From the NCBI RefSeq assembly GCF_000820225.1, contig NZ_CDDK01000002.1, positions 48,883-112,882 of the forward strand: a stretch of 64,000 bases of DNA, written 5' to 3'. Position numbers and translations under genes: made by a program. The notes below the pieces were generated by a model. That model saw nothing but the letters and a program-made list of their open reading frames with translations, was not told the DNA's origin and made no database searches. Positions within the stretch are counted from its first letter, which is position 1, and the number at the start of each line of letters is the position of its first letter. Below are positions 10,185 to 18,675 of the stretch, in pieces. The stretch is from Aeromonas veronii bv. veronii (GTDB taxonomy: Bacteria > Pseudomonadota > Gammaproteobacteria > Enterobacterales > Aeromonadaceae).

Positions 10185-11549
10185 ATGAATATCAGTGCGA
10201 TAGCCAAGGATCTGGTGCCCCTGCTCGGGGGCAAGGAGAACATCGTCAGCGCTGCCCACTGCGCTACCCGGCTGCGGCTGGTGCTGGCGGACGACAGCAA
10301 GGTGAACAAGGCCGCCATCGACAAGCTGGATGGGGTCAAGGGGTGCTTTAGCAACGCGGGCCAAATTCAGGTGATCTTCGGCACCGGTCTGGTCAACAAG
10401 GTCTATGCGGAGTTTGTGGCGCTGACCGGTACCGGCACCGCCAGCAAGGCGGAGCTGACCGACATGGCGGCGGCCAAGCTCAACGTGGCCCAGCGGTTGG
10501 CGCGAACCCTTTCCAACATCTTCGTGCCGATCATTCCGGCCATCGTCGCCTCGGGCTTGCTGATGGGGCTGCTCGGCATGGTGCGCACCTACGGTTGGGT
10601 CAATGCCGACAGCGCCCTGTTTGTGATGCTCGACATGTTCAGCTCGGCGGCCTTTATCATATTGCCCATTCTGATCGGCTTTACGGCGGCGCGGGAGTTT
10701 GGCGGCAATCCGTATCTCGGGGCGACCCTTGGCGGCATCCTCACCCACCCTGCGCTGACCAACGCCTGGGGCGTGGCCGGTGGTTTCAAGACCATGGATT
10801 TCTTCGGGCTGGATGTCGCCATGATCGGCTATCAGGGCACCGTCTTCCCGGTGCTCTTGGCGGTCTGGTTTATGTCCCATCTGGAGAAACAGCTGCGCAA
10901 GCGCATTCCGGATGCGCTGGATCTGATCCTCACGCCGTTTCTCACCGTCATCATCACCGGCTTTGTGGCGCTGCTCTTTATCGGCCCGGCGGGTCGGGTG
11001 CTGGGGGATGGCATCTCGTTCGGTCTGAGCGCCCTCTATGAGCAGGCGGGCTGGCTGGCGGGGCTGGTGTTTGGCGGCACCTATTCGCTGATCGTCATCA
11101 CCGGCATCCATCACAGCTTCCATGCTATCGAGGCGGGGCTGCTGGCCAATCCGCAAATTGGCGTCAACTTCCTGCTGCCCATCTGGGCTATGGCCAACGT
11201 GGCGCAGGGCGGGGCTTGCCTCGCGGTCTACTTCAAGACCCGTGATGTGAAGATCAAGGCCATTACCGTGCCGGCGGCCATGTCCTGTCTGCTGGGCATC
11301 ACCGAGGCTGCCATCTTCGGGGTGAACCTGCGCTATATCAAACCCTTCCTTGCCGGTCTGTTTGGCGGGGCCTGCGGCGGCGCCTACGTGGTGGCGGCCA
11401 AGGTGGGGATGACGGCGGTGGGGCTGACCGGTATTCCCGGCATGGCCATCGTCCAGCCCATGAGCCTTATTCATTACATCATTGGGCTGGTGATCGCCTT
11501 TGGCGCCGCTTTCGCCGCTTCCTACCTGCTCAAGTACAAGGTGGAGTGA
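10185..11549 (+). CDS. scrA: Sucrose-specific PTS enzyme IIBC
   Basis: Takes up sucrose and phosphorylates it to sucrose-6-phosphate. The N-terminal IIB domain has the phosphorylated Cys in AAHCATRLRLVL (about residue 26). The IIC domain (about 100-450) has ten or so hydrophobic segments and the family motif GITEAAIFGVNLRY. No IIA domain is present, so IIA-Glc (Crr) is presumably used. The ATG at 10185 has GAGGAAGA before it and gives 454 residues, like other ScrA; upstream in-frame starts are not supported. Confidence 0.95.
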   Translation: MNISAIAKDLVPLLGGKENIVSAAHCATRLRLVLADDSKVNKAAIDKLDGVKGCFSNAGQIQVIFGTGLVNKVYAEFVALTGTGTASKAELTDMAAAKLNVAQRLARTLSNIFVPIIPAIVASGLLMGLLGMVRTYGWVNADSALFVMLDMFSSAAFIILPILIGFTAAREFGGNPYLGATLGGILTHPALTNAWGVAGGFKTMDFFGLDVAMIGYQGTVFPVLLAVWFMSHLEKQLRKRIPDALDLILTPFLTVIITGFVALLFIGPAGRVLGDGISFGLSALYEQAGWLAGLVFGGTYSLIVITGIHHSFHAIEAGLLANPQIGVNFLLPIWAMANVAQGGACLAVYFKTRDVKIKAITVPAAMSCLLGITEAAIFGVNLRYIKPFLAGLFGGACGGAYVVAAKVGMTAVGLTGIPGMAIVQPMSLIHYIIGLVIAFGAAFAASYLLKYKVE

Positions 11550-12964
11550 TGAAGGAACGCGATCTTCTCAACCAGATTGTCCGGTCGTTGCTGGCCGGAC
11601 AGATCAAGGCTGCGGCCGATCCCCATCGGCCCCGCTGGCATCTGGCAGCCCCGGTGGGGCTGCTTAACGATCCCAACGGCTTTATCGAGCACGATGGGCG
11701 CTACCACCTTTTCTACCAGTGGAACCCGCTGGGCTGCGAGCACCGCAACAAGGGCTGGGGCCATGTCACCTCCACCGATCTGCTGCATTGGCAGCACGAG
11801 CCGGTGGCGCTGTTGCCCACCGAAGCCTATGAGAGCCACGGCTGCTATTCGGGCTCGGCGGTGAGCGACGAGCAGGGGCGTCTGACCCTTATCTACACCG
11901 GCAATGTCAAATACCCGGATGGCAGCCGCACCGCCTATCAGTGTCTGGCCCGCGCCGACAGTGAGGGAGGCTTCGAGAAGCTGGGGCCCGTGCTGGATCT
12001 GCCCGAAGGCTACAGCGGCCACGTGCGCGACCCCAAGGTGTGGCACGACGGCAAACAGTGGCTGATGGTGCTGGGGGCCCGCACCCTGGATGACAAGGGC
12101 GAAGTGCTGCTCTATCGCGGTGACACCCTGCAAAGCTGGCAGCGGGTGGGCCCCATCGCCGGTAGCGGGCGAGGGGGGCTGGGTGAGTTTGGCTATATGT
12201 GGGAGTGCCCGGATCTCTTCCCGCTGGGGGAGCGCCATGTGCTGATCAGCTGCCCACAGGGGATTGCCCCGGCAGGCGAGGATTATCGCAACCTTTACCA
12301 GTGCGGCTGGCTGGCTGGCAACTTCGACGGAGAGCGCTTCGAGCACGGGGCTTTCCACGAGCTGGACCGGGGCTTCGAGTTCTATGCGCCGCAAACCACC
12401 CGAGACAGTCAGGGGCGCCGCCTCTTGTTTGGTTGGCTGGGGCTGCCGGAGGAGAACGAGATGAGCCAACCTACTGTCGCTCACGGCTGGATCCACCAGA
12501 TGAGCTGCCCGCGGGAGCTGTTCTGGCAGGATGAGTGGCTCTGCCAGCGGCCGGTGGCGGAGCTTGCGGCATTGAAGGGAGAGTTGACCCGTTTCGAGGG
12601 GACGCTCGGCGAATTTCCGGGACTGGCCATCGACTCGGCCTGGATCGATCTGGATCTCTGCGGTGAGGGGAGTCTCTGGTTTGGTGCTGTGGCCGAGCTG
12701 GTGTGGCAGCCGGACCGCATCACCTTGCGGCGCCAGAACTGGCAGAGCGGAGCGTGGGAGACCCGCTGCAGCCCATGGGCTGGCGGGCGGCTCACCGTCC
12801 TGTGCGATCGCTCCAGTCTGGAGTGTTTCATCGATGAGGGGCGTCACAGCCTGTCGGCGCGCTACTTCCCCGGGGAGAGGCCGCAACTTTCATCAGGTAA
12901 CGGCGATGATGGCTGCAAAATTTGCCTCAATCACTGGCCGCTGTCGGCGTGCCTAGTACAATAG
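11549..12964 (+). CDS. scrB: Sucrose-6-phosphate hydrolase (GH32)
   Basis: Cleaves sucrose-6-phosphate into glucose-6-phosphate and fructose. GH32 landmarks are all visible: the nucleophile motif LLNDPNG followed by FYQWNP, the RDPKVW transition-state stabiliser, and the acid/base in WECPDLF. A beta-sandwich domain follows. Its ATG overlaps the scrA stop (TGATG), so translation is coupled. The 471-residue length is standard and there is no signal peptide, as expected for a cytoplasmic enzyme acting after PTS uptake. Confidence 0.95.
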   Translation: MKERDLLNQIVRSLLAGQIKAAADPHRPRWHLAAPVGLLNDPNGFIEHDGRYHLFYQWNPLGCEHRNKGWGHVTSTDLLHWQHEPVALLPTEAYESHGCYSGSAVSDEQGRLTLIYTGNVKYPDGSRTAYQCLARADSEGGFEKLGPVLDLPEGYSGHVRDPKVWHDGKQWLMVLGARTLDDKGEVLLYRGDTLQSWQRVGPIAGSGRGGLGEFGYMWECPDLFPLGERHVLISCPQGIAPAGEDYRNLYQCGWLAGNFDGERFEHGAFHELDRGFEFYAPQTTRDSQGRRLLFGWLGLPEENEMSQPTVAHGWIHQMSCPRELFWQDEWLCQRPVAELAALKGELTRFEGTLGEFPGLAIDSAWIDLDLCGEGSLWFGAVAELVWQPDRITLRRQNWQSGAWETRCSPWAGGRLTVLCDRSSLECFIDEGRHSLSARYFPGERPQLSSGNGDDGCKICLNHWPLSACLVQ

Positions 12965-12991
12965 CCCGGTTCTAGTCAGCCGGGAGGCCAG

Positions 12992-14002
12992 GTGGAGAAG
13001 AAGAAACGGATCACGATTGCCCAGATCGCCGAACTGGCGGGGGTGTCCAAGGCGACCGCCAGTCTGGTGCTCAACGGGAAGAGTGCGGAGTACCGCATTG
13101 CCGACGATACCCGCAAGCGCATTCAGGCGGTGGCGGAGGAGTGTCACTACCTGCCGAGCTTTCACGCCCGCTCCCTGCGCGAGACCCGCAGCTACACCTG
13201 GGGGCTGGTGATCCCCGATCTCACCAACTTCGGTTTTGCCCGCATCGCCCGCGCCCTCGAGGCGCACTGCCGGGAGGCGGGCATCCAGCTGCTGATCGCC
13301 TGCTCCGAGGATGATCCCGCCCTCGAGCAGCGGGTGGTGGACAACCTCATCAGCCGTCAGGTGGATGGGCTGATTGTTGCCTCCAGCGGCCACAGCGATG
13401 ACATCTATGCCCGCATTCACGACCGCCTGCCGGTGGTACAGCTCGACCGCCATATCGGCGAGTCGCGCCTGCCCATGGTGATCTCTGATGCCTGCAAGGC
13501 GACCGCCGAGCTGGTGCGGGACATGACCAGCGAGTGCGGCGAGCAGATCTACTACTTCGGCGGCCTGCTGGATCTCTCCCCTAGTCGTCACCGGCTGGCG
13601 GGCTATGAGCTGGGGCTCCATCGCGCCGGTTTTGAAGCCGATGCAGCCCGGGTGCGCCATCGCGACTACCAGCCGAGCTCCGGTTATCAGCTGATGGCCG
13701 AGCTGGTGGCCGAGCTGGGGGCGCCCCCCAGGGGGCTCTTTACCGCCTCCTTTACTCTGCTGGAAGGGGTACTGCGCTATCTCAACGAGGCGGGGCTGAT
13801 GGAGACGGGGATGCGGCTCTGTACCTTCGATGATCACGACCTGCTCGACTGCATTCCCATGCGCATCGATTCGGTGGCGCAGGATTGTCCGGCGCTGGCC
13901 CTCGCGGCCTTCGAGCTGATGCAGCAACTGATTGCGGGCAATCCTCCCGCGCAGACTGCCCAGGTGATCACCCCCAGGGTGCGCTGGCGCAGTCGCCGCT
14001 AG
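12992..14002 (+). CDS. scrR: Sucrose operon repressor ScrR (LacI family)
   Basis: Cytoplasmic transcription repressor of the sucrose genes. The N-terminal LacI helix-turn-helix is ITIAQIAELAGVSKATASLVLNG (about residues 6-28, split over two helices), with a hinge YRIADDTRKRI, then a periplasmic-binding-protein-like effector domain. GTG start with GGAGG at 12983-12987. Fructose or fructose-1-phosphate is the known inducer class for ScrR; not shown here. Operators at 7418, 7449 and 9081 are its likely targets. Confidence 0.92.
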   Translation: MEKKKRITIAQIAELAGVSKATASLVLNGKSAEYRIADDTRKRIQAVAEECHYLPSFHARSLRETRSYTWGLVIPDLTNFGFARIARALEAHCREAGIQLLIACSEDDPALEQRVVDNLISRQVDGLIVASSGHSDDIYARIHDRLPVVQLDRHIGESRLPMVISDACKATAELVRDMTSECGEQIYYFGGLLDLSPSRHRLAGYELGLHRAGFEADAARVRHRDYQPSSGYQLMAELVAELGAPPRGLFTASFTLLEGVLRYLNEAGLMETGMRLCTFDDHDLLDCIPMRIDSVAQDCPALALAAFELMQQLIAGNPPAQTAQVITPRVRWRSRR

Positions 14003-14027
14003 CCACTCTTCGCCCATCCATATGAGA

Positions 14028-14056
14028 AAGCCCCGCCATTGCTGGCGGTGCTTTTT
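14028..14056 (+). terminator. Intrinsic terminator after scrR
   Basis: A GC-rich stem (about 14029-14037 with 14044-14052, one mismatch) is followed by TTTTT. It ends the sucrose unit and is 26 bases after the scrR stop. Confidence 0.75.
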
Positions 14057-14092
14057 GCTGCGGGCGGATGGTTCGTTCCTCTGACCAACGGC

Positions 14093-14821
14093 TCAGTCGG
14101 TGGTACTGGTGCGCCAGAACACCTGCTTGATATGGGGATGAATGCCGAGTTTCACCATCAGGGCATCCAGCTCGTCGCCATCGATGGAGGTGGCGAGCAG
14201 CACAGCAGAAATCTCCAGATCCCCCTCGCCAAACGGCTCGATGTCGAGCTCGCTCAGGGGGTAGTTGGCCTGCTCCAGCATCTCCTCGAGCCAGTGCAGC
14301 ACCTCTTTTTGATGTTCGCGCTGGGTCAGGGCCGTCACCTTGTAGGTCACTTCGGTGTCGGTATTGTCCACCGGGCGACGGTTGATCTGGTTGACCAGCG
14401 GTCGCAGCAGAGTGTTGGCGGCCAGCACGAACAGGGCGCCCAGAATTGCCTCCATGGCGAGCCCGGCACCACAGGCGGCGCCGACAGCAGCGACGCCCCA
14501 GAGGGTGGCGGCGGTGTTGATGCCGCGGATATTGCCCGACTCGCGCATGATGACGCCAGCGCCGAGAAAGCCGATGCCGGAGACGATATAGGCCACCACA
14601 TGGACCACGTTGTAGTTGCCGCCGTGCAGGTCATAGATGCGCTGGGCCAGACTGACGAACAGGGCGGCCCCCACGGCGACCAGCACGTTGGTGCGAAGAC
14701 CCGCGGTACGTTGGCGGTACTGGCGCTCCAGCCCGACCAGACTGCCGAGCACAAAGGCGAGCAGCAGGCTGGCCAGGGTGTCGAGCAGGGAGATCATGTC
14801 AATTTGTTGCCACATCTTCAT
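14093..14821 (-). CDS. MgtC/SapB family membrane protein
   Basis: Inner-membrane protein of the MgtC/SapB family, linked in other bacteria to growth at low magnesium or to ATP synthase control. The N-terminal part has four or five hydrophobic segments and the family motif LGSLVGLERQYRQRTAGLRTN. The C-terminal soluble part (about 155-242) looks ACT-like, as in MgtC. AAGGAG precedes the chosen ATG by 6 bases; the longer frame from 14857 is not supported. Specific magnesium control is not visible. Confidence 0.88.
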   Translation of the reverse strand: MKMWQQIDMISLLDTLASLLLAFVLGSLVGLERQYRQRTAGLRTNVLVAVGAALFVSLAQRIYDLHGGNYNVVHVVAYIVSGIGFLGAGVIMRESGNIRGINTAATLWGVAAVGAACGAGLAMEAILGALFVLAANTLLRPLVNQINRRPVDNTDTEVTYKVTALTQREHQKEVLHWLEEMLEQANYPLSELDIEPFGEGDLEISAVLLATSIDGDELDALMVKLGIHPHIKQVFWRTSTTD

Positions 14822-14989
14822 GGCGTACTCCTTCTGATAAGCGCTGGCTTGGCGCAATCCATGATGAAACGCCGGGAGGCGGATGGATCAGGGGATGATT
14901 GCGCGGATGGCCAGCAGACAAACAAAACGCGGCGTCCCGGGGCGTGAGCATCATCGGATGCCCTGACGCTCGGAGAGGACGCAACAAGC

Positions 14990-15010
14990 GGGGCCAGCGT
15001 GGCTGGCCCC
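14990..15010 (-). terminator. Strong hairpin between the ACT-like gene and mgtC-like gene
   Basis: A 9-bp perfect GGGGCCAGC/GCTGGCCCC stem with loop GTG lies 28 bases after the stop of the minus-strand gene ending at 15039. The T-run is poor on either strand (TTTC on plus). Likely terminator or mRNA 3' stabiliser. Confidence 0.55.
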
Positions 15011-15038
15011 TTTCACTGTGGTTAACGCAGGTGTGCGG

Positions 15039-15443
15039 TCAGTTGAGTTCGGGATCGCAGTCGATGCGCGGGCGCAGTTGCCAGCGCACCGGATGTGCTA
15101 CTCCGACCTGATGAACGAACTGCACCAGATAGCGTCGCTGGGGCGGGGTGCACTGCAGGTTGAGCACCAGCTCTCGCCCGCCGCCGCGACCCGGCTTCAT
15201 CGATTGCATCGGTTGCAGCCCGGCCGGTTGCAACGTGTGGTTCACCATATCCAGCACCTGCTCCATATCGGCGCGATCCTCACAGCGGATCTGCAGCCGA
15301 TAGTGGTGCTGGTGCGGTTTGCCGCCCAGCCAGCGTGGCAGCATGCCACGGCCGAGCCGGCTCAACAGGGGGTGAGCCCGGGTAGCAACAGAACCTGTTG
15401 CGACCGCGCGATCCGCAGCCGGTTTGATTGAGATAAAACGCAT
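15039..15443 (-). CDS. Small uncharacterised protein, possibly ACT-like
   Basis: A 134-residue protein with no signal peptide or membrane segment. The first 40 residues are basic and Ala/Arg-rich; the rest (about 50-134) alternates beta and helix: HYRLQIRCEDRADMEQVL, then VNHTLQPAGLQPMQS and RELVLNLQCTPPQRRYLV. This resembles the ACT-like soluble tail of the neighbouring MgtC-family protein (YKVTALTQREHQKEVLHWL...). The start at 15443 is set by AAGGAGG 6 bases upstream; a longer open frame to 15746 lacks support. Homology is inferred by eye; no function is claimed. Confidence 0.7.
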   Translation of the reverse strand: MRFISIKPAADRAVATGSVATRAHPLLSRLGRGMLPRWLGGKPHQHHYRLQIRCEDRADMEQVLDMVNHTLQPAGLQPMQSMKPGRGGGRELVLNLQCTPPQRRYLVQFVHQVGVAHPVRWQLRPRIDCDPELN

Positions 15444-15825
15444 AGCAGCCTCCTTGTGGGAAGCAGAAACTATGCAGGCATGGCGACCGTGGCGGTTGGC
15501 CACTGGTTGCCAGACGTCAAGTGTAAAAAGGGAGAAGAGGGGAGTGGATTTCCGCTTCTCGCAGGGTTGCGAGCATGCGGCAGAGAAAGACCTGCGGCTA
15601 GCTCGCGACCTTGGTACCGACGATGAGGGTCGGTCTACAACTGTCACTTGATGAGTTGCCCACTGATGGTCTCCGCTATTGATAAGAGGCTCGAATGATA
15701 GCCGAGGCGGCAGGCAGGGTAAACCCCGCGCCGCCCGCAGCAACATCTTGAAACATAATCGAAAGCCCCGTTTTTGCCGCGCAGGGCCGCCAAACGCAGA
15801 CCCGGCGAGGGCCGAGTCTGCGGGG
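15444..15825 (-). other. Intergenic region between sqr-like gene and the ACT-like gene
   Basis: 382 bases without a supported gene. It contains the terminator hairpin at 15795-15822 and, near 15490-15515, two GGTTG-centred GCCAC/TGCCAG repeats that could fold in the leader of the downstream gene. No known riboswitch core was recognised. Open frames here lack ribosome-binding sites and recognisable products. Confidence 0.5.
15790..15822 (-). terminator. Terminator of the sulfide:quinone oxidoreductase gene
   Basis: On the minus strand a 12-bp stem with one G-U pair (15822-15811 with 15806-15795) and a CCTC loop is followed by TTTGG. It starts 3 bases after the stop codon. Confidence 0.65.
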
Positions 15826-17097
15826 TCATTCGGTCTTGTCGATGCCGAGGTATTTGAGCATCAGTTTCTCGTAGATGGGCTCGGTATCCCCCACCTGCAT
15901 CTTGTGCAGAAAGTACTTCTCGAAGGCGATCTTGGCCAGATGGACCCACTTTCCTTTCTTGAACCAGGCGACGTTGCGCGGCGGGATCTGCGGCATGGCG
16001 ACGAAGGCGGCACCTGTGTCCCCCATGTCTGCCAGACAGATGGCATTCCATACTGCCTTGGTCACCGGCGGCTGGCCGCTGAGCTCCGCCTTGATGTTGT
16101 GGCTCAGGGTGCGCACCATCGCCTCAATCATGTAGCCGGTCTTGGGCACCCCGGTTGGTACCGGCGTCTTGTGCGGCGGTGCAATGGCGATGCAGACCCC
16201 GGCGGCGTAAATCTGCGGGAAGGCGGGGTTACGCTGGTGCTCGTCGACGATGACAAAGCCGCGGGGATTGACCAGCCCCTCGATGCCCCGCAGTGGCGCA
16301 ATGCCGACAAAGGCGGGCAGCATCATGGCGTGTTTGTAGGGCAGGGTGTGGGTGCGCTTGATGTTGCCCTCATCGTCCAGCTCCTCCACCGTCATCTGGC
16401 CATCTTGCGCCGCCACGGTGCGGGCATTGCAGATCCACTGCACGTCGCGCATCCGCAATTCGCTCTCCAGCATCCCCTTGGAATCGCCCACGCCGTTGAG
16501 ACCCAGATGGCCGATGTAGGGCTCGCTGGTGACAAAGGTCATGGGCACATTTTTTCTCACCTTTTTGTCGCGCAGGTGGCGATCGAGGATGAATGCGTAC
16601 TCGTAGGCGGGGCCGAAGCAGGAGGCGCCCGGCATGGCGCCGACAATCACAGGGCCGGGCTCATCGACCAGTGCGCTGACACTGTGGCGGCACTCTTCGG
16701 CGTGGGAGAGGGTACAGACGCTGGTGGTGCCACCGGATTCGGGGCCAGCCCCTGCCACCTCGTCAAAGGCGAGGGCCGGACCGGTGCAGATCGCCAGAAA
16801 GTCGTAACGCAGGGTCTGGCCATCGGAGAGGGTGAGCTGTTGCGCCGCCGGTTGCAGCTCGGTCAGGGCGGCATGGATAAAGCGGATCCCCTTTTTCTTC
16901 ACATGGGGTTCGATGGGGATCGAGGTCTCCTTGCGCTCCCGCCACTGGACGGCAATCCAGGGGTTGGAGGGGGTGAATTCAAAGTCCGGTTTGTCGTTGA
17001 TGAGGATCACCTCATGCTGCTTGCCCAGTTCGGCCTTGAGTTCGTAGGCGGCAGACATGCCCCCGAGACCTGCGCCGATGACGATTACCGTTGCCAT
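15826..17097 (-). CDS. sqr: Sulfide:quinone oxidoreductase-like flavoprotein
   Basis: FAD enzyme that oxidises sulfide and passes electrons to quinones at the membrane. The N-terminal dinucleotide fold is VIVIGAGLGGMSAAYEL (residues 4-20). Cysteines typical of SQR are present in SVCTLSHAEEC, GASCFGPAYEYAF and AGVCIAI, and the protein ends in a hydrophobic/basic tail suited to membrane association. Length is 423. It is divergent from a BigR/YgaV-type regulator with a DUF2892 gene in between, a common sulfide-detoxification context. The flavocytochrome-type relatives are a less likely alternative. Confidence 0.88.
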   Translation of the reverse strand: MATVIVIGAGLGGMSAAYELKAELGKQHEVILINDKPDFEFTPSNPWIAVQWRERKETSIPIEPHVKKKGIRFIHAALTELQPAAQQLTLSDGQTLRYDFLAICTGPALAFDEVAGAGPESGGTTSVCTLSHAEECRHSVSALVDEPGPVIVGAMPGASCFGPAYEYAFILDRHLRDKKVRKNVPMTFVTSEPYIGHLGLNGVGDSKGMLESELRMRDVQWICNARTVAAQDGQMTVEELDDEGNIKRTHTLPYKHAMMLPAFVGIAPLRGIEGLVNPRGFVIVDEHQRNPAFPQIYAAGVCIAIAPPHKTPVPTGVPKTGYMIEAMVRTLSHNIKAELSGQPPVTKAVWNAICLADMGDTGAAFVAMPQIPPRNVAWFKKGKWVHLAKIAFEKYFLHKMQVGDTEPIYEKLMLKYLGIDKTE

Positions 17098-17151
17098 GTT
17101 CAGCCTCCTGCGTTTATTACACGCTCATGTGAGCCGGGTCATCCGACCCTG

Positions 17152-17337
17152 TTATTTAAATCCTAGCCGTTTGAGGATCATCGCTGCCGGGCAGAAACCG
17201 GTGAATGCGCTCTGGATCAGGTTGACCCCGACAAAGGCACTCAACCAGACAAAGCCCGGATGAACCCAGGTGGTAAGGATCAGCGAGAGCAGCAACATGC
17301 AACCCGCGACGATTCTGACTCCGTTATCTACTGTCAT
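17152..17337 (-). CDS. DUF2892 (YgaP-type) small membrane protein
   Basis: A 61-residue protein with two hydrophobic segments (about 8-27 and 33-50) and the family ending GFCPAAMILKRLGFK. DUF2892 domains accompany rhodanese and sulfide-oxidation genes (YgaP, BigR operons). It begins 88 bases from the divergent regulator and precedes sqr on the same strand by 54 bases, so the two are probably cotranscribed. Start ATG at 17337 is preceded by AAGGACC, giving MTVDNGVRI. Confidence 0.85.
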   Translation of the reverse strand: MTVDNGVRIVAGCMLLLSLILTTWVHPGFVWLSAFVGVNLIQSAFTGFCPAAMILKRLGFK

Positions 17338-17364
17338 GGTCCTTCTCCCCATCTACTTTAGATA

Positions 17365-17420
17365 TTGCTAATTTAGTGTTGTTTTATACAATAGAACAAA
17401 TATCAGCAATTGCTAATTTA
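17365..17420. promoter_or_regulatory. AT-rich divergent promoter with repeated TTGCTAATTTA
   Basis: TTGCTAATTTA occurs at 17365-17375 and again at 17410-17420, 45 bases apart, in an AT-rich stretch between the divergent DUF2892-sqr unit and the ArsR-type regulator. The second copy ends 5 bases before the regulator start. These are likely sites for that regulator, which would let it control both directions. Confidence 0.6.
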
Positions 17421-17425
17421 CTCTT

Positions 17426-17740
17426 ATGAGCCAATTCGACGAGATGAACAGACATGCGACAGCCGCCGCCTCCCTGCTCAAGGCGTTGGCTCATCCCGAA
17501 CGCCTGATGGTGCTCTGCCAGCTGGTGGAGGGGGAGAAGGGGGTCGGGGAGCTGCTGGCCCATAGCCAACTCGGGCAGTCGGCCTTCTCTCAGCAACTTT
17601 CGGTATTGAAGCGCTACGGCTTGATTCGTTCGCGCAAGGTCTCCCAGCAGATCTACTACTCGCTGGTGAGCGAGGCGGCCGCCGATGTGTTGGGAGCGCT
17701 GCAAACCCATTTTTGTCACTCAGAAAATAAGGAATCTTGA
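17426..17740 (+). CDS. ArsR-family regulator, BigR/YgaV/SqrR type
   Basis: A 104-residue winged-helix repressor. It has the ArsR core [24 protein letters not shown], a recognition helix in [18 protein letters not shown] and a wing. Cys31 (in VLCQL) and Cys97 (in HFCHS) match the two thiols that form a persulfide-sensing bridge in BigR, YgaV and SqrR; the metal-binding ELCVCDL motif of ArsR is absent. The context of sqr, DUF2892 and YeeE/YedE genes supports a sulfide or persulfide sensor. Ribosome-binding site is weak; the start is chosen by family length. Confidence 0.87.
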   Translation: MSQFDEMNRHATAAASLLKALAHPERLMVLCQLVEGEKGVGELLAHSQLGQSAFSQQLSVLKRYGLIRSRKVSQQIYYSLVSEAAADVLGALQTHFCHSENKES

Positions 17741-18153
17741 TGATGGAAAGCCAATGGCTGCTCTCTTTGGGCGGCGGCATGCTGGCGGGGCTGTCGGCCC
17801 TGATCCTGATGTTGTTCAACGGCCGGGTTGCCGGGATCAGCGGCATTCTGGCCGGCGCGCTGCAACACCGTGCGCCCTGGCGGGTGCTGTTTCTGCTGGG
17901 GCTGGGGGCGGGCGCCTGGTTGGCGCTGACTCTGGGTTGGGCCAGTATGCCCGCATTCACCACCTTGCCTGGTTGGCCGGTGGTGCTGCTGGCCGGTCTG
18001 CTGGTCGGCATCGGTACCCGTCTTGGCAATGGCTGCACCAGCGGTCACGGCATCTGTGGTATGGGGCGGCTCTCCCTGCGCTCCATCGTCGCCACCCTGA
18101 CCTTTATGGCCGCTGGCCTTATCACCGTCTTCGTCACTCATCATCTGCTGTAA
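17740..18153 (+). CDS. YeeE/YedE-type sulfur transporter subunit, first half
   Basis: Membrane protein of 137 residues with four hydrophobic segments. It carries the family Cys motif in [23 protein letters not shown], where conserved Cys conduct thiosulfate or sulfide-like substrates in YeeE. Its ATG overlaps the regulator stop (TGATG), with AAGGA upstream. It pairs with the next gene, as in PmpA/PmpB of BigR operons. It likely moves a sulfur compound across the inner membrane; the substrate is not shown. Confidence 0.87.
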   Translation: MMESQWLLSLGGGMLAGLSALILMLFNGRVAGISGILAGALQHRAPWRVLFLLGLGAGAWLALTLGWASMPAFTTLPGWPVVLLAGLLVGIGTRLGNGCTSGHGICGMGRLSLRSIVATLTFMAAGLITVFVTHHLL

Positions 18154-18166
18154 GGGGCTGATCGCC

Positions 18167-18637
18167 ATGAAGTTGCTGACAAGTTTGTTTGCGGGTGTGT
18201 TGTTCGGACTGGGGATGGCCATCTCCGGCATGGTGGATCCCGCCCGGGTCACCGGTTTTCTCGATCTGGCTGGGGCCTGGGATCCCAGCCTCGCCTTCGT
18301 GATGGGGGGCGCTCTGCTGGTCTTTATGCCGGGTTATTTTCTGCTGGTGAAACCCCGTCGCCAAAGTGTACTGGGGGAGCCCATCGCTGCCGTACCGGCC
18401 CCTCGGCTGGATCGTCGTCTGATCGGTGGGGCCGCGCTGTTTGGCATCGGCTGGGGATTGGTGGGTATCTGCCCGGGGCCTGCCTTGAGTCTCATTTCCA
18501 GCGGCCAGCCCATGATAATGTTGTTTATAGCGGCCATGGTGGCCGGGATCTTGCTGTTTGACACAGGGCTGGCCAGGGTGCTGACCAAGGCGCCAGTTCG
18601 GGGAGTGGATAAGGTGCGCCAGTCCCATACCGCCTGA
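18167..18637 (+). CDS. YeeE/YedE-type sulfur transporter subunit, second half
   Basis: A 156-residue membrane protein with four hydrophobic segments. The N-terminal FAGVLFGLGMAISGMVDPARVTGFLD and GIGWGLVGICPGPAL are family signatures. It lies 13 bases after the first half. Together they resemble one split YeeE. It is followed after 38 bases, without a visible terminator, by the RND adaptor gene. Confidence 0.87.
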   Translation: MKLLTSLFAGVLFGLGMAISGMVDPARVTGFLDLAGAWDPSLAFVMGGALLVFMPGYFLLVKPRRQSVLGEPIAAVPAPRLDRRLIGGAALFGIGWGLVGICPGPALSLISSGQPMIMLFIAAMVAGILLFDTGLARVLTKAPVRGVDKVRQSHTA

Positions 18638-18675
18638 TCCCGTGAAGTGACAGATTACGCCAGGGAAGGAGAGTA

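Noticed and set aside
9690-11474. Long minus-strand frame across scrK and scrA (594 codons)
   Set aside because: His/Gln/Arg-rich composition typical of the reverse frame of coding sequence, and it spans two genes.
15444-15825. Magnesium riboswitch (M-box) upstream of the MgtC-linked genes
   Set aside because: The leader holds a few small stems, but I could not match an M-box core or a proline/uridine-sensing leader by eye.
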